Source: Desulfobacterales bacterium
Lineage (GTDB): Bacteria > Desulfobacterota > Desulfovibrionia > Desulfovibrionales > Desulfothermaceae
Direction: 5' to 3'
Assembly: GCA_027064715.1 (NCBI GenBank)
Contig: JAMOPG010000136.1
Location: 1-41,748, forward strand
DNA: 41,748 bases
Part shown: in pieces, positions 8,734 to 15,945 of the stretch
Position numbering within the stretch: the stretch's first letter is position 1
Layout: each line of letters begins with the position of its first letter
Notes under the pieces: generated by a model
What the model saw: the letters and a program-made list of their open reading frames with translations, nothing else
The model's database searches: none
What the model was told of the DNA's origin: nothing
Program-made: the position numbers and the translations under genes

Positions 8734-10137
8734 TTACAAGGTTAACCCTTCTTCTCTTAATTTTGCCAATTTATTTCTCAGTGTCCTAACTGAGATCCCA
8801 AGGAGTTTTGCTGCCTTTGTTCTATTGCCATGGGTCTTTTCTAAACTCTTTATTATCATGTGCCGCTCAAGTTTTTCTAAAGGTATAATCTCATCAAATT
8901 CAATTTCAGACGCATTTAAATTATCTTTTTTTTCTTGTTCACATAAATCTTCTCTATCTCCATCTAACACTTCAATATCAAAGTCCGTATTGTCCAACAA
9001 AAAATGTTTGACCTCTATTTTAGACCCCTGAGATAATAACACTGCCCTTTCAACAAGATTTTCTAACTCCCTGATATTTCCTGGCCAGCTGTATTCCCTC
9101 ATCCAGTTAAGTGCCTCATTGGAAAATCCCAATGTATCAATACCATATTTTTTTGAAAACTTATTTAAAAAATATTCTGCTAGCAAAACAACATCATCTC
9201 CACGTTCCCTTAATGGAGGAAGATTAATTGGAATTACATTTAACCTAAAATACAAATCCTCTCTAAAATTTCCCTGTTCCACATATTCTTTTAAATTTCT
9301 ATTTGTTGTGGCAATTATCCTCACATCAACCTTAATGGAAGATATCCCTCCTAATCTATCAATCTCCTTTTCCTGGATTGCCCTTAAAAGCTTTGCCTGC
9401 AGAGCTATGTTTATCTCAGAGATCTCATCTAAAAGGAGTGTACCACCACTTGCTAATTCAAACTTGCCTGGTTTTGATTTATATGCACCAGTAAAGGCCC
9501 CTTTCTCATATCCAAACAACTCACTTTCCAGCAAATTTTCAGGTAGTGCAGCACAGTTCACTGCCACAAAAGGTCCATTTGCCCTTTTACTATTTATGTG
9601 AATATACTTTGCTATAAGCTCCTTACCTGTACCAGATTCGCCAGAGATAAGCACAGTTGCATCTGATGGAGCAACCTTTTTTGCAAGGGCCAGGGCAAAC
9701 TTAATCTTTTTATGCTCTCCAATTATCTTAACAGTATCAATCTTTTTCTCTATATCATCATAAGCATCATCTTTGACATTTGTCTTTTCCTCTTTTTCCA
9801 AAAACACATTTATCTTGGAAAACAAAAGTGGAGATATCCAAAAGTCCCATGCACCTAAATCCAGATATTTCTTTGCCCTCTCAACTGAGGCATTATCTGA
9901 AAAGACAATTAAATATTCATACCCTTTTTTAGATACTAATTCTTCTACCAGCCTTTCTCTTTCTGGATCATCTGGTTTGTCTTTGACTAACACCAGTGAC
10001 GGCCTTCTATTGTTTAAAATAGAATCTATCTCTTCTTTGTCTTCAGTAACCAAAAATTGAACATTGTTTTCTTTTAAATCCTTTGTCAAAGCAATTATAT
10101 CATTTATATGGCATATAAATAAAACAAAGTTTTCCAT
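8734..10137 (-). CDS. Sigma-54-dependent transcriptional activator with degenerate receiver domain
   Basis: A 467-residue NtrC-type activator. Residues ~1-115 have receiver-like spacing but lack the key residues: the phosphoacceptor position falls in SLVLVKDK, where Lys52 seems to replace the Asp; the usual acidic pair is absent; and the conserved Lys-Pro is ISP (Ser102). The AAA+ domain is intact, with Walker A GESGTGKE (166-173), the sigma-54 contact loop GAFTGA (212-217) and GGTLLLDEI. A Fis-type helix-turn-helix (NRTKAAKLLGISVRTLRNKL) ends the protein. It should remodel RpoN-polymerase, probably without phosphorylation control. Start chosen at the ATG at 10137; another lies 12 nt upstream and neither has a strong ribosome site. 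It is divergent from larB. Confidence 0.93.
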   Translation of the reverse strand: MENFVLFICHINDIIALTKDLKENNVQFLVTEDKEEIDSILNNRRPSLVLVKDKPDDPERERLVEELVSKKGYEYLIVFSDNASVERAKKYLDLGAWDFWISPLLFSKINVFLEKEEKTNVKDDAYDDIEKKIDTVKIIGEHKKIKFALALAKKVAPSDATVLISGESGTGKELIAKYIHINSKRANGPFVAVNCAALPENLLESELFGYEKGAFTGAYKSKPGKFELASGGTLLLDEISEINIALQAKLLRAIQEKEIDRLGGISSIKVDVRIIATTNRNLKEYVEQGNFREDLYFRLNVIPINLPPLRERGDDVVLLAEYFLNKFSKKYGIDTLGFSNEALNWMREYSWPGNIRELENLVERAVLLSQGSKIEVKHFLLDNTDFDIEVLDGDREDLCEQEKKDNLNASEIEFDEIIPLEKLERHMIIKSLEKTHGNRTKAAKLLGISVRTLRNKLAKLREEGLTL

Positions 10138-10257
10138 ACATCTGCCCATAACTTCTAAACAGAGATTAATGAAAATCCCTTGACTGGTCTTCAGTCCAAG
10201 GATACTTAAATATCCACTGAAAATTAAAAAAATTTTTTTCTATTTGGGTGTAAAAAG

Positions 10258-10280
10258 GTAAATTAATTTACTTCTATAAA
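10258..10280 (+). promoter_or_regulatory. 14-bp palindrome beside a -10-like box, upstream of larB
   Basis: GTAAATTAATTTAC (10258-10271) is a perfect palindrome, followed 3 nt later by TATAAA (10275-10280), in the divergent gap between the sigma-54 activator and larB. A weak stem (GGATA/TATCC flanked by CAGT/ACTG) lies about 50 nt further left. The palindrome could be an operator, but AT-only palindromes are common here and no good -35 box was found. Confidence 0.25.
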
Positions 10281-10301
10281 AAGAGTCAAGGAGTATTTAT
10301 A

Positions 10302-11063
10302 TTGGATATAAAAAAGCTATTGGAATTAGTTGCTCAAAAAGAGCTAGATATAGATGAAGCACTACAAAAACTCAAAGAACTTCCATTTAAAAAACTGGAA
10401 AATGGAATATTGATCGATTCCCATAGGGAAATCAGAACAGGACATAAAGAGGTAATATTTGGACAAGGAAAATCCTATGAACAATTAGAAACTATTATCA
10501 AATCCTTTTCCGAAGATGAATTGTTAATTACTAGAGTTTCAGAAGATATTGGCGAAAGATTAGAAAACCAATTTAAACAAGGTAGCTATTATGAGATTGC
10601 AAAAATTTTTTTAATGGGAAAGCATATTGATATAACGCCCCCATGGAAGGAAAAAGGTGAGCTCATAATAATTACAGCAGGTTCTTCAGATCTCCCTGTT
10701 GCCATGGAAGCATATATTTCTGCATGCTTTTTTGGCATAGATACTGGTCTTATTTGCGATGTGGGTGTTGCAGGAATTCACAGACTTTTCCAATATTTAA
10801 AAAATATAAACAAAGCAAAGGTATTGATTGTGGTTGCTGGAATGGAAGGGGCACTTCCAAGTGTTATTGCTGGACTTACAGGTAAACCTATCTTGGCAGT
10901 GCCCACTTCAGTTGGTTATGGTGCTAGCTTCAGTGGTATAAGTGCCCTTTTGGGCATGCTCAACTCATGTGCTGGAGGAGTTTGTGTATTAAATATTGAC
11001 AATGGGTTTGGAGCTGCATTGATGGCTGCAAAGCTCTTTAAATCCTTTAATATTCATAGTTAA
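10302..11063 (+). CDS. larB: LarB-type (AIR-carboxylase-like) pyridinium-3,5-biscarboxylic acid mononucleotide synthase
   Basis: A 253-residue protein. In the Lar pathway LarB carboxylates and hydrolyses nicotinic acid adenine dinucleotide, the first step to the nickel-pincer nucleotide cofactor. The N-terminus is helical (LDIDEALQKLKELPF). The C-terminal half is the PurE-like fold: ITAGSSDLPVAMEA, CDVGVAGIHR, VAGMEGALPSVIAGL, PTSVGYGASFSGISALLGML and a terminal NIDNGFGAA. The start is a TTG at 10302, supported by AAGGAG 8 nt upstream. No larC, larE or larA is in the window. In species without them, LarB-like proteins have no assigned task, so the nickel role is likely rather than shown. Confidence 0.88.
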   Translation: MDIKKLLELVAQKELDIDEALQKLKELPFKKLENGILIDSHREIRTGHKEVIFGQGKSYEQLETIIKSFSEDELLITRVSEDIGERLENQFKQGSYYEIAKIFLMGKHIDITPPWKEKGELIIITAGSSDLPVAMEAYISACFFGIDTGLICDVGVAGIHRLFQYLKNINKAKVLIVVAGMEGALPSVIAGLTGKPILAVPTSVGYGASFSGISALLGMLNSCAGGVCVLNIDNGFGAALMAAKLFKSFNIHS

Positions 11064-11442
11064 CTCTTTTTCTTTTCTATAAAGTGAAAAACCTACTCTA
11101 AATACATTTTATTGATAAAGTTAAAAAAGAAAAGATAGCCCTGATAATAAGACTTCTTCTTAAATTTTATATTTTTCGAACATACTTTACCTAACTCTTG
11201 ACTATTTCTTTTTTTATATTTAAATAAAATTTTTTGAAATTCTAATTTGTTATAACCTTATCAAAGGAAGAATTGATTTTCGTTTATTCGAAATAAATCC
11301 TTCCAATTTCTTGTGAGATTTAAAGTTTTGTGTTTAATCTTTTAAAGTTAATTTCAACCTGTTATAATCAAAGATCTTTTTCCTTATGCATTTGAAGGCT
11401 GAATAGAATGAAAAATATGTAACTAAAAAAAGGAGTAGATGT
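11064..11442 (+). other. AT-rich gap between larB and the inositol phosphate operon
   Basis: This stretch carries no open frame with gene-like features on either strand and no tRNA or rho-independent terminator that I can see. The only strong signal is the promoter at 11341-11368. TTGACT near 11200 has no acceptable -10 partner. Confidence 0.5.
11341..11368 (+). promoter_or_regulatory. Sigma-70-type promoter for the DIP operon
   Basis: TTTAAA (11341-11346, 4/6) and a perfect TATAAT (11363-11368) are separated by 16 bp. They lie about 75 nt before the inositol-phosphate synthase start, leaving a leader of roughly 65 nt that ends in AAGGAG. Confidence 0.55.
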
Positions 11443-12555
11443 ATGGCAGACAAAAAGATAAAGATAGGAATTGTTGGTGTAGGGAATTGTGCGAGTTCTT
11501 TGATTCAAGGAATCTATCACTATCAAAATGAAGAAAACTTGAAAAATGCAATAGGACTTATGTATCAAGAAATGGGTGGATATAAACCCGAAGATATTGA
11601 AGTAGTTGTTGCTTTTGATATTGATAAGAGAAAGGTGGGGAAAGATGTTAGTGAGGCAATCTTTTCTGAACCAAATTGCACCACTGTATTCTGTAAAGAT
11701 GTACCTAAAACAGGAACAAAGGTCCGAATGGGTAAAGTTTTGGATGGAGTTTCACAACATATGAAAGATTATGAGGATAAATATACTTTTAGCGTGGCAG
11801 ATGAACCTGAACCTTTAAAAGAAGATGTGGTTAAAGCCTTAAAAGATTCAGGAGTTGAGATCCTTTTAAATTATTTGCCAGTAGGTTCTGAAGAGGCCAC
11901 AAAATTTTATGCAGAATGTGCATTAGAAGCAAAAGTGGCTTTTATAAACAATATTCCAGTCTTTATCGCAAGCAATCCTGAATGGGCAAAGAAGTTTGAA
12001 GAAAAAAATATTCCCATATTGGGAGATGATATAAAATCCCAAGTAGGAGCAACCATAGTTCATAGAGTTTTGACAGATCTTTTTAAGAAAAGAGGCGTTA
12101 AGTTGGAAAGGACATATCAGCTTAACATAGGTGGAAATACGGATTTTCTCAATATGTTAAACCGAACAAGACTTGCTTCTAAAAAGGAATCTAAGACAGA
12201 GGCAGTTCAGGCAGTTACAGCAAAAAGATTAGTTAATGAAAACATCTATGTAGGACCTAGTGATTATGTGCCCTGGCTTAAAGACAATAAAGTATGTTTT
12301 ATAAGGATGGAAGGAAAACTTTTTGGTGATGTTCCAATGAATCTTGAACTGAGACTTTCTGTTGAAGATTCTCCAAACTCTGCGGGAGTAGTAATCGATG
12401 CAATAAGGTGTGCAAAGATTGCCCTAGATAGAGGAATAGGTGGTGTTTTATACTCTCCTTCTTCTTACTTCTTTAAACATCCTCCCAAACAATACACTGA
12501 TGATGAAGCTTATAAGTTGGTAGAAAAATATATAAAAGGAGAAGTGGAGAGATAA
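11443..12555 (+). CDS. ino1: L-myo-inositol-1-phosphate synthase
   Basis: A 370-residue enzyme turning glucose-6-phosphate into L-myo-inositol-1-phosphate with NAD. The N-terminal nucleotide-binding motif GIVGVGNCASSLIQGI and the inner segments VVAFDIDKRKVG, LLNYLPVGSEEA, GDDIKSQVGATIVHR, NIGGNTDFLNM and EDSPNSAGVVIDAIR match the prokaryotic short form found in archaea, actinobacteria and thermophiles. AAGGAG lies 7 nt before the ATG. Four nt separate it from the fused cytidylyltransferase/DIPP synthase, so the pair act in one pathway: this enzyme makes the inositol phosphate used twice in DIP synthesis. Confidence 0.95.
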   Translation: MADKKIKIGIVGVGNCASSLIQGIYHYQNEENLKNAIGLMYQEMGGYKPEDIEVVVAFDIDKRKVGKDVSEAIFSEPNCTTVFCKDVPKTGTKVRMGKVLDGVSQHMKDYEDKYTFSVADEPEPLKEDVVKALKDSGVEILLNYLPVGSEEATKFYAECALEAKVAFINNIPVFIASNPEWAKKFEEKNIPILGDDIKSQVGATIVHRVLTDLFKKRGVKLERTYQLNIGGNTDFLNMLNRTRLASKKESKTEAVQAVTAKRLVNENIYVGPSDYVPWLKDNKVCFIRMEGKLFGDVPMNLELRLSVEDSPNSAGVVIDAIRCAKIALDRGIGGVLYSPSSYFFKHPPKQYTDDEAYKLVEKYIKGEVER

Positions 12556-12559
12556 TAAA

Positions 12560-13894
12560 ATGAAATGTGTGATATTAGCTGCTGGCCAAGGCAAAAGGAT
12601 GAGCATAAGGGGTGAGATAAAGCCTCTTGTGCCCCTTTTGGGAGTGCCTTTAATAGAGAGGGTTATAAGAAGTGTTAAAGATCTTGTGGATGAAATATAT
12701 GTAGTTACAGGTTATAAAGAGGAAAGAGTAAAAGAATTCTTAACAGCTCTCTCTAAAAGAGAAAATATAAAAATCTCTACAATATCCAATCCTGATTGGA
12801 ATAAAGAAAATGGTTTTTCAGTTCTAAAGGCAAAAGATATAATAAAAGAACCTTTTTTGTTAGTTATGGGGGATCACCTTTTTGATTCCACTATAATCAA
12901 AGACCTTCTAAACACAAAGATAAAAGAAGATGAAGTAATATTGGCAGTTGATACATTTTTGGAAAATCCTCATGTAAATCTTGAGGATGTAACAAAGGTA
13001 AAGATAGACAAAGAGGGATATATTTTAAATATAGGGAAAAAAATAAAGGAATATAACTGTTATGATACAGGAATATTTTTGTGCACCCCTAAAATATTTT
13101 GGGCAATTGAAGAAAGTATTAAAAGGCACAATGATTATACTTTAAGCGGAGGGATAAAGATCCTTTCTGAAAAAAGACTTGCCAGATCTTTTGATATAAA
13201 AAAAAGATTCTGGATAGATGTTGACGATCCCTGGGCATATAAAAAAGCAGAAAATGCTATTTTAGATCAAATCAAAAACAAAGCCTCTGATGGACCTGTA
13301 TCCAGATATCTTAATAGATCTATTTCAATAAAAATCTCTAAATCATTGGCAAATTATCCCCTTACTCCAACTCAAATCTCTGTATTTTCCTTTTTTTTGT
13401 CTATTTTATCTTTTCTCTGTTTCTTTTACGGAACTAGTTATTTTTGGCTCCTTTTTGGCGGAATTTTGGCACAATTTTCTTCAATAATCGATGGATGTGA
13501 CGGAGAAATAGCAAGATTGAAATTTTTAAAAAGCGATTTTGGTGGTTGGTTCGATGCAGTTCTGGATAGATATGCAGATGGTATAATCCTTTTTGGCCTC
13601 AGCTGGTATGGATATAAAACCTTAAATGATCCTTTTCTATTTTTTATAGGTTTTTGGGCAATAGCAGGGTCTTATGCTCTTAGTTATACTGCTGATAAAT
13701 ATGACAGTCTTATGATAAAAAAACTCAAAAAAGGAAAATATGTAAGAATAGGAAGAGATTTAAGAATGTTTTTGGTATTTCTTCTATGTCTTTTGAATAA
13801 AGTAAAAATTGGACTCATCTTTATTGCTCTGATTATGAATTTAGAAACTTTTAGAAGGGTATGGGTATTTTATAAAGATGAAAAAAGAGGATGA
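12560..13894 (+). CDS. Bifunctional CTP:inositol-1-phosphate cytidylyltransferase / di-myo-inositol-phosphate-phosphate synthase (IPCT/DIPPS)
   Basis: A 444-residue fusion. Residues 1 to about 235 are a sugar-nucleotidyltransferase-like domain (CVILAAGQGKRMS, KPLVPLLGVPLIER, VMGDHLFD) that would make CDP-inositol. Residues ~250-440 are a membrane CDP-alcohol phosphotransferase: DGCDGEIARLKF followed by GGWFDAVLDRYAD, fitting the family motif DGx2ARx8Gx3Dx3D exactly, with several hydrophobic segments. The second domain joins CDP-inositol to inositol-1-phosphate, giving phosphorylated DIP. This fusion is known from hyperthermophiles such as Archaeoglobus and marks life at high temperature. A phosphatidylinositol-like lipid product is the main alternative, less likely given the fused N-domain. 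Confidence 0.92.
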   Translation: MKCVILAAGQGKRMSIRGEIKPLVPLLGVPLIERVIRSVKDLVDEIYVVTGYKEERVKEFLTALSKRENIKISTISNPDWNKENGFSVLKAKDIIKEPFLLVMGDHLFDSTIIKDLLNTKIKEDEVILAVDTFLENPHVNLEDVTKVKIDKEGYILNIGKKIKEYNCYDTGIFLCTPKIFWAIEESIKRHNDYTLSGGIKILSEKRLARSFDIKKRFWIDVDDPWAYKKAENAILDQIKNKASDGPVSRYLNRSISIKISKSLANYPLTPTQISVFSFFLSILSFLCFFYGTSYFWLLFGGILAQFSSIIDGCDGEIARLKFLKSDFGGWFDAVLDRYADGIILFGLSWYGYKTLNDPFLFFIGFWAIAGSYALSYTADKYDSLMIKKLKKGKYVRIGRDLRMFLVFLLCLLNKVKIGLIFIALIMNLETFRRVWVFYKDEKRG

Positions 13895-14468
13895 ATTTTT
13901 TAAAGATCCAAAATTAAAAAAGGCTCAAGAAATAATCTTAAATAGAATAAAACGATCCCTTGTTCCAGAAGATTATAATCATGCAATAAATACTTTAAAA
14001 TGGCTTGTAAAACTCTGTTCTTTTGCTGATGATAGGATGAAAATAGCTGCATTGGCTCATGATATTGAAAGGGCTTATAAGGATAAAAAAATAAAAAGAG
14101 AAAACTACTCTGATTTTAACGAATTCAAAAGAGCTCATGCAGAAAACAGTGCTAAAATAGTAAGATCTATTTTAACCGATTTGAATTTTTCAAAAGATTT
14201 TATTGATGATGTGTGTGAACTGATAAAACTTCATGAATTTGGTGGCAATAAAAGAGCTGATTGTATAAAGGATGCTGATTCAATTTCTTTTTTTGATACT
14301 AACCTTGTTTTATATTATCAACGAGAAGGCTTTGAGGAAACAAAAAGAAGAGCTATTTGGGGATATAAGAGACTCTCTGATAGAGCTAAAATGATGGTAA
14401 AAACTTTTACCTACCAAGATAAAAAACTCCAAGAATTAATAAATTCTCTACGTTATATAATTCACTGA
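13878..14468 (+). CDS. HD-domain phosphohydrolase in the DIP operon
   Basis: A 196-residue protein overlapping the IPCT/DIPPS end by 17 nt, so translated together with it. It has an HD-superfamily metal site: His in YNHAINTLKWL, the HD pair in IAALAHDIERAY, His in KRAHAENSAKIV and in IKLHEFGG, and the distal Asp in KDADSISFF. HD proteins hydrolyse phosphomonoesters or phosphodiesters. Nothing in the sequence gives the substrate. The position right after the synthase suggests removal of the phosphate from phosphorylated DIP, a step for which I know of no established enzyme; that is a hypothesis. A nucleotidase role is the plain alternative. Confidence 0.82.
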   Translation: MKKEDEFFKDPKLKKAQEIILNRIKRSLVPEDYNHAINTLKWLVKLCSFADDRMKIAALAHDIERAYKDKKIKRENYSDFNEFKRAHAENSAKIVRSILTDLNFSKDFIDDVCELIKLHEFGGNKRADCIKDADSISFFDTNLVLYYQREGFEETKRRAIWGYKRLSDRAKMMVKTFTYQDKKLQELINSLRYIIH

Positions 14469-14539
14469 AAATACTTGCTAATTTGTCTTAATTAATGTAA
14501 TATAATCTACCAGAAAGGGGGCATTACATGTAAAAACTG

Positions 14540-15937
14540 GTGGAAAAATATGAAAAAAGGATAGGTAGATTATATGCAGACGCGTTCTCCATACAAAACT
14601 TGTCATTTTTTCCTCTTGTTGTTAAAGCCATTTTTATGGCAAGTTCGAACAGATTAGTGGTTATTGGCCTAGATGGAATGTCTTTTTTTCAGGCAAGATT
14701 TGCTGCAAAAGAGTTTGGCCTTGATAATCTTAAGTATCTTACAGATTCAACTAATTGCAGGTCCATAACATCAGAGCTTCCAGAGCTATCTCCAGTAAAT
14801 TGGACTTCTTTTTTTACAGGAAAGGGTCCAGAAGAACATGGGGTATTTGGTTTTGTGAATATTGATCCAAAGACATATCAGATTTATCTTACTGATTTTA
14901 CAAAGGTAAAAACAAGGACCATTTTTAGTAAATTATCAGAAAAAAATGTTTTTAGTAAAGTAATTAATGTTCCAAATACATATCCTGCTCCTTATATAAA
15001 TGGTATTATTATCTCTGGTTTTGTTGCACGAGATTTAAACAATGCTGTTTTTCCTAAATTCTTTATCCCTATTTTAAAAGATATTAATTATAGGCTAGAG
15101 CCTGATACAATAAAGGGGATAAAAGATCCAGAATATCTGATTAGTGAAATATTTTTGACCATGGATTCCAGAAAAAGAGCATTTGATCTTCTGTGGCCTG
15201 ATCTTGCATGGGATCTATTTATCTTTGTAATAACAGAAATTGATAGAATAAATCATTTCATGTATCCAGCTATATTTGATAAAAAAAACAGATTTCATTC
15301 AATGGTAAAGGAATTTTTTAAGAAACTGGATCAGATAATTGGAGACATAATAGACAGGTATAATGCCCTTCCAGATCCAAAACGTATGATAGTAGTGGCT
15401 GATCATGGATTTTGTGAACTCATTACAGAGGTTGATATAAATGTAATATTAAAAAATGCAGGCTTTTTAAAGCTTGATGGAAAATCTAAAACAGAACTTG
15501 ATGCAAATGTAATTTCAGATAAATCCATAGCCTTTGCATTGGATCCAGGAAGGATATATATTCATAAAAAAGGTATATATTCCAAAGGCAAAGTGACTGA
15601 CAATGATTATCCAAAGGTAATAAATGATATAAAAGAGTTACTTAAAGAAATAACCTATAAAAATAAAAAGGTCTTTAAAGAAATTTACTTTAAAGAGGAA
15701 ATATATCCTGGTTCAAACCATATAGACACACCAGATATCTTATGTGTTCCAAATAAGGGATTTGATCTAAAGGCAAAGTTTAACAGGAACCATGTCTTCG
15801 GAAATTATGGGAGATTTGGTACCCATTTTTATGAGGATGCCATTTTCTTTGATAGCCAAGATGAAAAAAAGGCAAAAAAAGTTAGGGATGTAGGAAATAT
15901 TATAATTGAGCACTTTGAAAAGAGAATAATAAAATAA
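14540..15937 (+). CDS. Alkaline-phosphatase-superfamily phosphodiesterase/phosphatase
   Basis: A protein of 465 residues from the GTG at 14540, or 433 from the ATG at 14636, where the conserved part begins (LVVIGLDGMSFFQA). Metal and nucleophile positions of the AlkP/nucleotide pyrophosphatase group are visible: Asp in GLDGM, Thr/Ser in SPVNWTSFFTG, Asp and His in TEIDRINHFMYP, DH in VVADHGFCEL and His in RFGTHFYEDA. No signal peptide is clear, so it may be cytoplasmic. GTG is favoured by an AGGGGG tract upstream, but an ATG-TAA pair in the same frame lies between (14528-14533). It follows the HD gene by 71 nt and may be the DIP-phosphate phosphatase or a phosphoester enzyme of another pathway. 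Confidence 0.82.
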   Translation: MEKYEKRIGRLYADAFSIQNLSFFPLVVKAIFMASSNRLVVIGLDGMSFFQARFAAKEFGLDNLKYLTDSTNCRSITSELPELSPVNWTSFFTGKGPEEHGVFGFVNIDPKTYQIYLTDFTKVKTRTIFSKLSEKNVFSKVINVPNTYPAPYINGIIISGFVARDLNNAVFPKFFIPILKDINYRLEPDTIKGIKDPEYLISEIFLTMDSRKRAFDLLWPDLAWDLFIFVITEIDRINHFMYPAIFDKKNRFHSMVKEFFKKLDQIIGDIIDRYNALPDPKRMIVVADHGFCELITEVDINVILKNAGFLKLDGKSKTELDANVISDKSIAFALDPGRIYIHKKGIYSKGKVTDNDYPKVINDIKELLKEITYKNKKVFKEIYFKEEIYPGSNHIDTPDILCVPNKGFDLKAKFNRNHVFGNYGRFGTHFYEDAIFFDSQDEKKAKKVRDVGNIIIEHFEKRIIK

Positions 15938-15945
15938 AATCAGGA

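Noticed and set aside
9119-9601. 160-codon plus-strand open frame opposite the sigma-54 activator
   Set aside because: It is antisense to the AAA+ core, whose motifs are intact; no family resemblance.
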